This document shows, piece after piece, positions 34,489-42,290 of a DNA stretch of 49,492 bases. Origin of the DNA: Rhizobium sp. CF122 (GTDB lineage: Bacteria; Pseudomonadota; Alphaproteobacteria; Rhizobiales; Rhizobiaceae); assembly GCF_000282035.1 (NCBI RefSeq), contig NZ_AKKA01000018.1:1-49492 (forward strand), written 5' to 3'. Every line of letters starts with the position of its first letter. Positions within the stretch are counted from its first letter, which is position 1. The notes below the pieces were generated by a model. The model did not search any database and was not told the origin of the DNA. It worked only from the letters and a program-made list of their open reading frames with translations. The position numbers were made by a program, and so were the translations under genes.

Positions 34489-35525
34489 TTGTCGGCTCCC
34501 TGCAGAATGAGGCGCGAATCGTCCCTGGGGTCGACCGTGATTACCGAGCCTGCTTGCGACAGGATTTTGGCAACGCGATCTCGATAAAGGCGCCAGGGAA
34601 GACCGGAATCGCTATGGGATCCCTGCGCGCTTGCAATGCCGGTGATGGTTGCCGTGTCGGCGCGCGCCTTTGCCAGACGTTCGCTCGATTGGGCTTCCGC
34701 CATCTGCACAATGCGGTCGACTTCCTGATCGGCGGCCTGCCTGTCCTTCTCCGCATCATTCTGCGCTGACGCGATCGCCTGTTCTGCCTGCTGACTTGCC
34801 GTCAGCACCCCATCGAACGCGCCCACGGCCGTCGCCGGAAGCGCGGATTGAACGTCGGCACGGTCGATCTCGATTCCAAGACCCATGCCCTTCGATTTCA
34901 GCGCGTCTAGGCTGGCGTTGATGCTGTTCACCAGGTCGGCGCGCAACCGTTCGCGGCGCTCGGCGGTATCGCTGTCGGCAGAGACCAGTTCCGGGCGCGC
35001 GACGAGAATGCTGTCCAGATCGCGTGAAGCACAGATCACAACGGCGCTACGGGTCACGAGGCGGTCGAGCGCCGGAAGGACATGCTCCTCTTGCAGGGCA
35101 TAGGCGAAGGGGTCGGTTACCCGATAAAAGACACGGATATCGAGCTGAACGACACTCGCGTCTGCGGTCAGCAGATATCCCGATCCTGCCAGAGTATCGC
35201 TCTCTGTCTCATCGTTGGCCTCGCTGGCCTGCGCGGCTGGCGAGCGAAGCAATCCATCAATCCGGCGTTCCAGAACCGTTGCGGCGTCGGGCAGAAGCAA
35301 GACGTTTTCGAACGGCGCGGGCAAAGCCCATAACAGGCCGGATTCCTGCACCCGGTTCAGGGCGCCCAGCCGGAGGACAACAGCTCGGTTTTGTGGAGCG
35401 ATCTCCCGGATATTGGATATTGCCCAGCCGACCGCCGCCAGCACCATGATCGCGGAGAGCAGCATGGACACCAGACGAATAGCCTGATGTTGCGCCGTTG
35501 AATTCCTATCCCCGATGGTGCCCAT
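34485..35525 (-). CDS. SPFH-domain membrane protein (HflC/HflK-like), third of the operon
   Basis: 346 aa. One N-terminal membrane helix (LVSMLLSAIMVLAAVGWAI), then an SPFH/band-7 domain: IREIAPQNRAVVLRLGALNRVQESGLLWALPAPFENVLLLP, VVQLDIRVFYRVTDPFAYAL, LDALKSKGMGLGIEIDRADVQSALP. An Ala/Glu/Gln-rich coiled coil follows (SQQAEQAIASAQNDAEKDRQAADQEVDR). Proteins of this fold form large cage- or ring-like assemblies in the membrane. Ends inside the ATPase start (ATGA) and begins 2 bp after the upstream SPFH gene. Confidence 0.88.
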   Translation of the reverse strand: MGTIGDRNSTAQHQAIRLVSMLLSAIMVLAAVGWAISNIREIAPQNRAVVLRLGALNRVQESGLLWALPAPFENVLLLPDAATVLERRIDGLLRSPAAQASEANDETESDTLAGSGYLLTADASVVQLDIRVFYRVTDPFAYALQEEHVLPALDRLVTRSAVVICASRDLDSILVARPELVSADSDTAERRERLRADLVNSINASLDALKSKGMGLGIEIDRADVQSALPATAVGAFDGVLTASQQAEQAIASAQNDAEKDRQAADQEVDRIVQMAEAQSSERLAKARADTATITGIASAQGSHSDSGLPWRLYRDRVAKILSQAGSVITVDPRDDSRLILQGADK

Positions 35526-35527
35526 CT

Positions 35528-36538
35528 CTAATGTGCTCCACCAGCCGACGCGGCGCCGGGTGGCCCATCGACCAAGGCCCGGAAAGGTGCGGCGTCGGTT
35601 CGTAGGACAAGGCGCGTATTGGAGCTGACGATCGAGCCGAGCGTGTCGAGGGAGCGGAGCAGTTCGTAAAGTTCTGGCGCACTTTTATAAGCCGCTCCAT
35701 AGATCTGTGCCGCTTCGACCCGTGATTTGGCTTCTATATCGGCGGCTTTCACGGTCGCGTCCGCCTGCAGCACTCTCGCGTCGCGTTCAGCTGCTGAGCG
35801 GATTTCCGCGGCCTGCCGCTTGCCGATCGCAGCACGCTCGGTGGCGATGGTCTCACGCTCGGCCCGCATGCGGTCGACGGTGGCGCTCAACGTCACCGAA
35901 GGTAGGGTCAGGCGCTCGATACCGACATCGACAACCTGCAAGCCGTAGGTATCCAACAATTGCTGTGCGATCTGGGCTTTGAGCTGCGTCTCCAGGGCAT
36001 CGATCCGGAGCTTGTCCGGATCGGGGTTGATCAGTGACGACAGTTCGAAATTGCTGGCCGTGGTCTCCAGCGACGATCCGAGGAACGTGCGGATTTGTGC
36101 CGCTGCCTGGTCCGGCTGGTTCTGAACCGACCGGACGAAGCGCTTGATGGCATCCGGATCGGGCGGGACCTGCCAGATGGCATAGGCCTGCGCGATGATC
36201 CGCAGCCCATCCTTAGTTCCGACATCCTGCAGGCCGCTGGACGTCGATTTGGCGCGAAGATCGACGTCGATGGTCTTCTCCAGGGGAATGGGAAGCCGCA
36301 AGGCGAGGCCTGGATCGATCAGAACGCGAGCCGGATTGCCAAATCTGGTGATGATGGTTGCGGCTCCCGATCGCACCTGCACGAGGCAGGCGGCGATCAG
36401 AATGATGGCCACGACGATTATCGCGACGATCAGGCGGGACGACCGAAATGGCATCGTCTCGTTGTGACCATCGCCGTGAGAATGATGATGGTCGTGAACA
36501 TGATGGTCTAAGTTCGGATGGGCGTGCGCATCAGTCAT
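35528..36538 (-). CDS. SPFH-domain membrane protein with His-rich N-terminus, second of the operon
   Basis: 336 aa. The first 30 residues hold about eleven histidines with Asp between (HHVHDHHHSHGDGH), followed by one membrane helix (LIVAIIVVAIILIAACLV) and an SPFH domain (GAATIITRFGNPARVLIDPGLALRLPIPLEKTIDVDLRA, LQVVDVGIERLTLPSVTLSATVDRMRAERE) and a coiled coil. In HflC-like topology the tail would be cytoplasmic, on the same side as the histidine-rich tail of the ATPase. It overlaps the upstream SPFH gene by 4 bp. Distinct from chromosomal hflC, which is paired with hflK alone and lacks such a tail. Confidence 0.88.
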   Translation of the reverse strand: MTDAHAHPNLDHHVHDHHHSHGDGHNETMPFRSSRLIVAIIVVAIILIAACLVQVRSGAATIITRFGNPARVLIDPGLALRLPIPLEKTIDVDLRAKSTSSGLQDVGTKDGLRIIAQAYAIWQVPPDPDAIKRFVRSVQNQPDQAAAQIRTFLGSSLETTASNFELSSLINPDPDKLRIDALETQLKAQIAQQLLDTYGLQVVDVGIERLTLPSVTLSATVDRMRAERETIATERAAIGKRQAAEIRSAAERDARVLQADATVKAADIEAKSRVEAAQIYGAAYKSAPELYELLRSLDTLGSIVSSNTRLVLRTDAAPFRALVDGPPGAASAGGAH

Positions 36539-38559
36539 GGGCCGGTTTCTTCACTTTGGTATGGAGTGTTAGGCTCAGGCGCTGGCACGGGATCGACCGG
36601 CACCGTCATGCTCCGGAGATCGAGGGTCGGAGCGAGATTTCCGCCGATACGGTGATCGAGGACGAGAGCCTTCGAGTGGGATAGTCCCATCGTCAGTTGA
36701 TTGAAGTACTCCTCTGTCAGAAACGCCTGCCCCGCCTCGTGGAAAGCCGATTGCTCAGCCTGGAAGCGCAGTTTTGCGACCTCTGAAGCCGCTATGCCTT
36801 CCGTTGCCGTCGCCGTCGCATTGTCCTGCTGGAGGCTGGCATTCAATTGCGCCTCATTCGTCTGTTCGGCCGCCGTTCCCCGCTCGCGCGCAACCAGCGC
36901 CTCCGCGCTGATCTGCGCTGCCTGGACCCCGTGAAAGGCGTTGGCCGCGCCGGCGGGTGGGTGGATGGCCTCGACGACGACCGCCAGGATTTCGATGCCG
37001 CTGTTCAGCTCATCCATGTTCTTCTGGACTGCTAAGGCGATATCGTTTGCCAGCGACAACCGGCCTTCGCTGAGGACATCGTTGAGCGTTCTTCTGGCAA
37101 AGTCATGGACCAGTACACGGTTTGCGGTACTTTCGATCAAGGCCGGTAGATCGGCGACCCGATAGGCCGCTTTCATCGCCGCCTCATCCGAAAGACCGAT
37201 GCGGTAGACGAAGCGCACGTCCATGTTGACGATCTGAAAACCTTGTCCGCCGCTGGTGCCGCTCGCGATGACCTGCGATTTCTCGCTGATATGCGAGGCA
37301 TCCCACAGCCGGTTCGCACTTTCCGGCGCTGGCCCTTCGGCATCGGCCAGCGGTTCGCTGATGCCGTTCGTGCTAACGGAAGTTGCCAGCTCGTGCACGG
37401 TGCCGTTCTCGATGGGAATGATACGACCAAACGGCCATGGAAGGCCAATGTGCAGGCCGGAGTGCCGGATGCCCTCGGCCTTGCCGAACCGCTCGTACAC
37501 GCCCCGGCCGGTCATCGGAATTTCGCGTATGCCGCTCAACAGCCAGCCTAGAAGGAGCGTTCCGAGCATGATGGTCGGAGCCGTCTTTCGAATGAACGAA
37601 AAGGCCCAGATCTGCCGAAGGTCGATGCCCTGCTTCGTCCGCAATTCAGATTGGATGCCGATCAAAGGCTGAGGCGGCCACTGAAGAGTGCCTGCGACAA
37701 GGCTGGTGGCGATCAATGGTGGCTCGCGGCTGTCGTCTTGCGGGCAAAACATGGCGGCGACCGCACGCAGCAGAAACTCAAGCCCGACAAGGGCAACAAA
37801 GCCACCCAATGCCGCCAGGAGTTTGATGGAGAGCCCGGATCCGCGCGCGCTCAGGAACAGGCCGAAGGAAGACAGGACGAGTACGAAAATAGGTAAGCGC
37901 GCCAATTGCGAAATCGCGTTCGCCTCGGGCCATTCCTCCGCATCGATCGCGGCAAGCCGCCTCTCCGTCACCAACAGCAGAAAGGCGAAAGCCATACAGA
38001 CCGCAATGATGAGGAATGTCATCGTTCCGATCGTTATGTTGTCCGCCTTCAGGCTCCAACCGGCATAGACGATCAAACATGCGAAAAGGGAAAGGCTCAA
38101 GACTGAGAGCGGGCGGGTGCCGATGCGCGACACGAGCGACTTTCCTGCAACAAAGACACTTTCGCTCAAACGGTCGATGTGGTCCGGCTCTTCGATTTCC
38201 TGCAGGGACCACAACGAGGTTAGAAAAGCAACGAGCCATCGCATCGGCCTTCCATGCGGGATGCTGGGGAGACCGGCTTTTTCTTGACGCCATCTGACGA
38301 CGTCGTAGGCCGATCGCAGCCCAGCACCGAACAGGATAAGTGCAGCCGCGTTATTGCAGAAGAAGGCGACCCAGATTGCGTTCAGGCTGAAGGTATTCGC
38401 AATCAGAGCGCAGAGCAAAAACAGGGCCACGAAAATCGAGATGCCGAGGCCGTGACTCGCAAGGTCATGCGCTTGAGCCGCCGCAAGTTGGAATTCTGCT
38501 CGGTCTTTGATCTCAGGAAGCTGCTGGATATTGTTGGAATTCGTTTTCGGTATTGCCAT
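36535..38559 (-). CDS. Large SPFH protein with multi-helix membrane domain, first of the operon
   Basis: 674 aa, about twice the length of HflK. Residues ~35-350 contain six or seven membrane segments (LGISIFVALFLLCALIA, AIWVAFFCNNAAALILFGAG, VLSLSLFACLIVYAGW, TMTFLIIAVCMAFAFLLLV, LPIFVLVLSSFGLFL, LLAALGGFVALVGLEFLL, TIMLGTLLLGWLL). The SPFH domain follows (REIPMTGRGVYERFGKAEGIRHSGLHIGLPWPFG, FQIVNMDVRFVYRIGLSDEAAMKAAYRVADLP) and then a coiled coil. The polytopic extension is what sets it apart from HflK. First gene of the operon; a palindrome lies 81 bp upstream of its start. Confidence 0.85.
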   Translation of the reverse strand: MAIPKTNSNNIQQLPEIKDRAEFQLAAAQAHDLASHGLGISIFVALFLLCALIANTFSLNAIWVAFFCNNAAALILFGAGLRSAYDVVRWRQEKAGLPSIPHGRPMRWLVAFLTSLWSLQEIEEPDHIDRLSESVFVAGKSLVSRIGTRPLSVLSLSLFACLIVYAGWSLKADNITIGTMTFLIIAVCMAFAFLLLVTERRLAAIDAEEWPEANAISQLARLPIFVLVLSSFGLFLSARGSGLSIKLLAALGGFVALVGLEFLLRAVAAMFCPQDDSREPPLIATSLVAGTLQWPPQPLIGIQSELRTKQGIDLRQIWAFSFIRKTAPTIMLGTLLLGWLLSGIREIPMTGRGVYERFGKAEGIRHSGLHIGLPWPFGRIIPIENGTVHELATSVSTNGISEPLADAEGPAPESANRLWDASHISEKSQVIASGTSGGQGFQIVNMDVRFVYRIGLSDEAAMKAAYRVADLPALIESTANRVLVHDFARRTLNDVLSEGRLSLANDIALAVQKNMDELNSGIEILAVVVEAIHPPAGAANAFHGVQAAQISAEALVARERGTAAEQTNEAQLNASLQQDNATATATEGIAASEVAKLRFQAEQSAFHEAGQAFLTEEYFNQLTMGLSHSKALVLDHRIGGNLAPTLDLRSMTVPVDPVPAPEPNTPYQSEETGP

Positions 38560-38639
38560 ACTGTATGCGCTCTTCCGTGGAGCTTTGAAGAAAGGCTTTG
38601 TATCTGTCTCGCCAGCACCACAGCCATTTTTGGTGTGGG

Positions 38640-38657
38640 GATACGTTATTACGTATC
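38640..38657. promoter_or_regulatory. Palindromic operator candidate of the SPFH-ATPase operon
   Basis: GATACGT (38640-38646), TATT, ACGTATC (38651-38657): perfect 7-bp arms, 81 bp before the first gene. Size and symmetry suit a dimeric regulator, possibly metal-responsive. No regulator gene is adjacent. Confidence 0.5.
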
Positions 38658-38699
38658 ATCCTTCTATCTGCAAGACTTTGCCGTGATAAAGGTATTGAC

Positions 38700-38888
38700 G
38701 CCGATCTTTGGTTTGCCTGCCTGCGATTGAACATCCCGGTGATGCCCGCGCCTCACGTCCTGCCCCGGCTTTGAGGTCCTGCCGGGCCCACGTTGCCCCG
38801 CAACAGCGTTGCCGTCCTCCACTGTCGTTGCGGCCCTATCGGGTGCGGGCCAGCGCTTTCAGCCCGGCTTGCGGACCGCCCTAGCAGG
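38700..38888 (+). repeat. 189-bp direct repeat, copy 1
   Basis: Starts GCCGATCTTTGGTTTGCC, ends CGGACCGCCCTAGCAGG. About 95% identical to 40230-40418, same length and orientation. The second copy is followed by an ArdC-type start, so this is probably the conserved upstream region of a plasmid gene. Here it abuts a truncated universal-stress gene instead. Confidence 0.85.
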
Positions 38889-39299
38889 CACCACGCCAGG
38901 CTGATCGGCGTCGACGTCAGCACGAAAGAAGCACTGAAGGGTGAGGGCCGCGATCTCGCGCTCGCGATTGAAGACGAATTCAAGGCCGCGGCTCAGAAGG
39001 CTGGCCTCGACTACCAATATCACGCGGCACGACCGGAGGCTCATAGCGCAGAGTTTTTTTCCCATTGCGCGGACCTTCTGGTAACGACACAGCATGGAGT
39101 TGGGGTAGCCCTGGAAGGATGGCGGAACACGGGGGACAAGGATTTCACCAGCGCGTTGTTCGCCGGCCTCGACCGTGAGAGCGCAGATCTTATCGTCTGC
39201 GGCGCCTATGGCCACTCGCCGCTTTTCGAAGATATGTTCGGCGGTGCGACCCGCGATCTGCTGAAAAACGTTTCAATGCCGGTCCTGATGTCGCACTAA
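38889..39299 (+). pseudogene. Universal stress protein, 5'-truncated and internally deleted
   Basis: The frame starts inside the repeat, but recognisable UspA sequence begins only after 38889 (LIGVDVSTKEALKGEGRDLALAIEDEFKAAAQKAG, ADLLVTTQHGVGVALEGWR) and jumps to the end of a second Usp domain (LDRESADLIVCGAYGHSPLFEDMFGG...VSMPVLMSH). Rhizobial tandem Usp proteins are about 280 aa; this keeps about 136 aa, with the start replaced by the repeat and about 100 residues missing in the middle. The frame is open, so a hybrid protein could still be made, but a function is doubtful. Confidence 0.72.
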
Positions 39300-39459
39300 A
39301 TCGCAGCCTTGCGTGTGGGATGGTTGGTCGGCAGCGTGGCAACGGGATTGCTCTATGAACAATCCTGTGTCGCCCTCGTTGTATTTGCCGTAGTTGTGCA
39401 GCTCGCGTCCCTGCCGTCTTCGTAATGGCGCAACGACGGGGCCGTAGTGGAGTTTCCAC

Positions 39460-39801
39460 ATGACGATCAGGTCTGTTTTTGCAACAGTTTTCATATCAAT
39501 TGCCAGCGCCGCGAGTGGTGCCGATACAGTGGTGGGAACCTGGAAAACAGAAAACGGCGAGACGTCGGCGATCCACCACTGCGGATCGAATTATTGCATT
39601 GTGGCAAAGAGCGGGCGATATGCGGGACAGCAAATCGGTTTCTTCTCAGGTGCGGGCGATACATATACCGGCAGACTCACAGATCCGAGGACAAAAACAA
39701 CCTATAGCGGCAGGCTCATCGTGTCGGGAAACAGCCTCAAACTTCGGGGCTGTGCAACGAAAGTATTGTGCAAGACACAGACTTGGACCCGCCTGAACTG
39801 A
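39460..39801 (+). CDS. DUF2147-family exported protein
   Basis: 113 aa. Signal peptide (SVFATVFISIASAASG-AD), then the DUF2147 pattern VVGTWKTENGETSAIHHCGSNYCIVAKSGRYAGQQIG and YSGRLIVSGNSLKLRGCATKVLCKTQTWTRL, with four cysteines that could make two disulfides. DUF2147 proteins are small beta-barrels of the periplasm, of unknown role. Lies between the two 189-bp repeats. Stop codon one base before the next ATG. Confidence 0.82.
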   Translation: MTIRSVFATVFISIASAASGADTVVGTWKTENGETSAIHHCGSNYCIVAKSGRYAGQQIGFFSGAGDTYTGRLTDPRTKTTYSGRLIVSGNSLKLRGCATKVLCKTQTWTRLN

Positions 39802-39802
39802 G

Positions 39803-40002
39803 ATGGCCAAGCGCGGCGGCCGCGCTCGTGACGCGCGCGCGATCCCGATATTGAGACTGCTAGGGAGCACTTGGCCGATCTTTCAGATTCTAGCGACGAT
39901 ACCGATCGGGAGCGTGCGTTCGAACTCTGGTCAGAAAAGAACAGGCCAGATCACATGTCGGATGACGATCTACGGGAGCTCTTCAACTCTTTGCTCGAAT
40001 GA
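39803..40002 (+). pseudogene. Small gene broken by a CG-dinucleotide expansion
   Basis: The ATG at 39803 opens MAKRGGRARDAR, then the frame is thrown off at a (CG)5 run (39832-39841). Removing one CG unit restores a 65-aa acidic protein that goes on DPDIETAREHLADLSDSSDDTDRERAFELWSE and ends SDDDLRELFNSLLE at the TGA 40000-40002. The downstream part has clear protein-like composition in only that frame. It starts one base after the DUF2147 stop, so the two were probably coupled. A run of this kind could also slip reversibly. Confidence 0.65.
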
Positions 40003-40229
40003 GGGAAGTCGCCCAGAGCTAAGTCATTGTTATAGCGGCTGAGGTTAGCAATTGGATTGTTGGCGGTTCATATCCGTTCAAGGCGACCTATCTATCTGTT
40101 CCGTCGCGGTCGCCGCTAAGACCCGACCGCCTCACGCGATGACATCGTCGATATCGCCCGGTCGTTGGCGAGGGCAGGGCGGTGAGGGCCGTCGTGTTCG
40201 GCTAACCCTCACTGTTCCGCCGCCCGTCT
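40003..40229. other. Gene-free stretch before the second repeat
   Basis: 227 bp, no credible gene; G/C-rich right half continues into the repeat at 40230, and probably belongs to the same plasmid-derived segment. Confidence 0.4.
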
Positions 40230-40418
40230 GCCGATCTTTGGTTTGCCTGCCTGCCGTTGAACATCCCGGTGATGCCCGCGCCTCGCGTCCTGCCCCGGCT
40301 TTGAGGTCCTGCCGGGCCCACGCTGCCCCGCAACGGCTTTGCCGTCCTCCACTGCCGTTGCGGCCCTATCGGGTGCAGGCCAGCGCTTGCAGCCCGGCTT
40401 GCGGACCGCCGTAGCAGG
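40230..40418 (+). repeat. 189-bp direct repeat, copy 2
   Basis: Starts GCCGATCTTTGGTTTGCC, ends CGGACCGCCGTAGCAGG. Followed after 35 bp by CGGAGG and the ATG of an ArdC-like fragment. The 1.3 kb between the copies could be lost or gained by recombination. Confidence 0.85.
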
Positions 40419-40453
40419 TCGCGATGGTCGCGACCTTAAACGGAGGTTCGAAG

Positions 40454-40516
40454 ATGAGCAGCAAGCCAACCCAGCAACGATCCGATCTTTACAGCCGCAC
40501 CAGCGACGCAATCAAG
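40454..40516 (+). pseudogene. ArdC-type antirestriction protein, N-terminal fragment
   Basis: CGGAGG ribosome site and ATG, then SSKPTQQRSDLYSRTSDAI, which resembles the start of ArdC/DUF1738 ssDNA-binding antirestriction proteins of rhizobial plasmids (usual form ...RxDIYxRVTDxII). After about 21 codons the sequence turns into unrelated DNA and a transposase remnant. Only the first helix is left. Confidence 0.5.
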
Positions 40517-40564
40517 TTTCGGGCGGCGTGGTTGTCGCTCTCAGGTGTCATATGGTGCTCCTTC

Positions 40565-40764
40565 GGTTCGGCGTCCAGAATCCAGTCGATCACGAACAGC
40601 GTGCGCTCGATGCGGCCGACCTCTCTTACGGCCGTAGCGAGTTCGTTCTGCCTCGGATAGGAGGCGAGCTTGCGCAATATCTGGCTGGGTGCGACGCTGC
40701 CGGCCGCAATGGTGGCGGCGATCCGAAGAATGTCGGGCCAATTGCGTTCGATCAGAGCAACTAA
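40565..40764 (-). pseudogene. Tn3-family transposase fragment
   Basis: On the minus strand the frame reads VALIERNWPDILRIAATIAAGS, VAPSQILRKLASYPRQNELA, TAVREVGRIERTLFVIDWI, the signature of the C-terminal part of Tn3-family transposases (DDE domain, LASYPRQN and GRIERTLF motifs). About 65 residues of a roughly 1000-aa protein remain; sequence on both sides does not continue the match. Confidence 0.8.
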
Positions 40765-40789
40765 GGCGTGCCCGCGGTGAAAGATAACA

Positions 40790-41407
40790 ATGGCGACGGT
40801 TCAAAAGCCATTCCAGCAGAAAAATAGAATAACGCTTCTGTGGCTGTTTGCGGCATCGGTGATGATCGTGATGATCCTGTGCCGCCCGGCTATCAGCGAG
40901 AGGTCCCCCGTCCATGATCTCTTTGAAGTATCCGGATTGCTGCTTGTACTGACCGGAGTGTTCGGCCGTCTTTGGTCGATCCTGTACATCGGCAACAAGA
41001 AAAACGTCTCGTTGGTGACGACGGGACCGTATTCCGTGACACGAAACCCGCTGTATTTTTTCTCCACGATCGCCGTCACCGGCGCTGGGCTTTTCTATGG
41101 GTCGATCGCTCTCGCCGTCGCTCTGTGCGCTGGCTCCTGCATCGTGTTCTACTACACGGCAAAAAGGGAAGAAAACGATCTGCGAAGCTTGTTTGGGGCG
41201 CGATACGGGCTATATGCCGAAACCGTGCCGTTCTTCTGGCCGGACTTCAGGCTGTTCAAATCCGAAAAGGAAGTGACATTCTCGACGCGCCCCCTGGCGA
41301 GGACCTTTCGAGACGCAATTTTCTTCGTGATGCTCTATCCTGCGCTGGAACTGCTCGAATATTTGCACGTCAATGAACTGACGGTCACCCTGTTTCACCT
41401 TCCATAG
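40790..41407 (+). CDS. Isoprenylcysteine/phospholipid methyltransferase-like membrane protein
   Basis: 205 aa with about five membrane segments. The middle has the ICMT/PEMT pattern: LVTTGPYSVTRNPLYFFSTIAVTGAGLFYGS, then KREENDLRSLFGARYGLYAETVPFFWP, which includes the (G)PYxxxRNPxYF and EExxLxxxFGxxYxxY motifs of the SAM-binding fold. The substrate in bacteria is unknown. Its own flanks are transposon debris (left) and three small leftward genes (right, 23-bp overlap at the 3' ends). Confidence 0.82.
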   Translation: MATVQKPFQQKNRITLLWLFAASVMIVMILCRPAISERSPVHDLFEVSGLLLVLTGVFGRLWSILYIGNKKNVSLVTTGPYSVTRNPLYFFSTIAVTGAGLFYGSIALAVALCAGSCIVFYYTAKREENDLRSLFGARYGLYAETVPFFWPDFRLFKSEKEVTFSTRPLARTFRDAIFFVMLYPALELLEYLHVNELTVTLFHLP

Positions 41408-41624
41408 TCACGTTCTGGTGAGCGGATGCCTCTTGCTCCACGATACCACACTGCTCTGCAGGACCCGCGCTTGCTCTGCGACCGGATGCGTATCCGGCTC
41501 GGAAAATCGTCTTGGCGACGCTTACATCGACCCGGCTTCCGAAGTTCGGTCCTTGGGCGATCCACCATTTCCTGAAGGTCGTCTCGAAACTCGGCTTGGA
41601 TGGCCTGCTAGCTCGGTCCAGCAC
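41385..41624 (-). CDS. Small hypothetical protein
   Basis: 79 aa from the GTG at 41624, chosen because GGGAG lies 8 nt upstream and the stop of the gene before it (TGA) overlaps this start region. The stretch FETTFRKWWIAQGPNFG...VAKTIFRAGYASGRR has the pattern 'F..WW...AK..F.AGY.SGR' seen in small phage- and plasmid-type proteins. Third in a leftward run of three small genes. No function known. Confidence 0.5.
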   Translation of the reverse strand: MLDRASRPSKPSFETTFRKWWIAQGPNFGSRVDVSVAKTIFRAGYASGRRASAGPAEQCGIVEQEASAHQNVTMEGETG

Positions 41625-41625
41625 A

Positions 41626-41829
41626 TCAAAGCTCCCGTTCGAATTTGGGTATCCATCCACGGGTCATGCCGCGGCTCATCGCGGCTTCGGCCAATGCCAG
41701 CTGCATACGAAGATGTTTGATATCTCCAAGAAGAGTGGCGATGGTTGCCTTGGCATCCTTGTCATGGAAGGCGAGGGCGGCTTCGACCTCGAAATCTGTG
41801 TCCAATTGTTTCGTGGGCTTAGTCGACAT
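41626..41829 (-). CDS. Small protein of an unknown family, paralog A
   Basis: 67 aa from the ATG at 41829. STKPTKQLDTDFEVEAALAFHDKDAKATIATLLGDIKHLRMQLALAEAAMSRGMTRGWIPKFEREL: the 'AxxAxHxxDxxATIxTLxxDxxHLRxQLxxAxxxMSRGxTRGWxPxxER' pattern is shared with the gene at 43754-43951. Mostly helical, cytoplasmic. Overlaps the end of the 120-aa gene upstream and the start of the 79-aa gene downstream. Confidence 0.7.
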   Translation of the reverse strand: MSTKPTKQLDTDFEVEAALAFHDKDAKATIATLLGDIKHLRMQLALAEAAMSRGMTRGWIPKFEREL

Positions 41830-42181
41830 GACCTGCTTCTCTAACGAGTGCATGGAAGGCCCGCATAACGTCGTCGACGTCTCCGGCGCATTCGAACCAG
41901 ATCGGGGAGCGCATTACGACTTGAGACCCGATCGCGCCGTAGTAGCCACAGGCCCTGCGGGTGGGCGGATCAAACGCGATATCGAAATAGCCGAGAGGGC
42001 CTCCGGAGTTCATCTCGTAGACGTCAGCCGAGTGGAGGCACCAAGACCTATGGTTTGGCATCATGATTATGACCGCTATCAGCAGGGGATGGATTTCAGC
42101 CATCGTTGCTTTCGTCGGCGTCGTCCAATAAACGCCAGAGTATTCCTCCGGGCGCGCCCCTGCGATCGGCATATTCTTCAT
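41819..42181 (-). CDS. Hypothetical protein, first of three small leftward genes
   Basis: 120 aa; AGAGGAAAG lies before the ATG. Contains a hydrophobic segment near residues 30-45 (HPLLIAVIIMMPN) and VYEMNSGGPLGYFDIAFDPPTRRACGYYGAIGSQVVMRSPIWFECAGDVDDVMRAFHALVRE. It starts after a direct repeat GGGAACAT/GGGAACAT (complement of about 42210-42230) that could be regulatory. Family unknown. Linked to paralog A by an 11-bp overlap. Confidence 0.6.
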   Translation of the reverse strand: MKNMPIAGARPEEYSGVYWTTPTKATMAEIHPLLIAVIIMMPNHRSWCLHSADVYEMNSGGPLGYFDIAFDPPTRRACGYYGAIGSQVVMRSPIWFECAGDVDDVMRAFHALVREAGHVD

Positions 42182-42290
42182 AGCCGTCTTTCCTCTTCAA
42201 ATAATGGATGTTCCCATTATGTTCCCTTTTGTCGCAGAGTCAACATTCGGGTAGAAGGGCGCAGCGGAAACGCATCTCAGGTCTCACCAA

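Noticed and set aside
42205..42235. EcfG-type promoter before the gene at 41819-42181
   Set aside because: GGAAC occurs twice, but no CGTT (or xGTT) follows at 16-17 bp from either.
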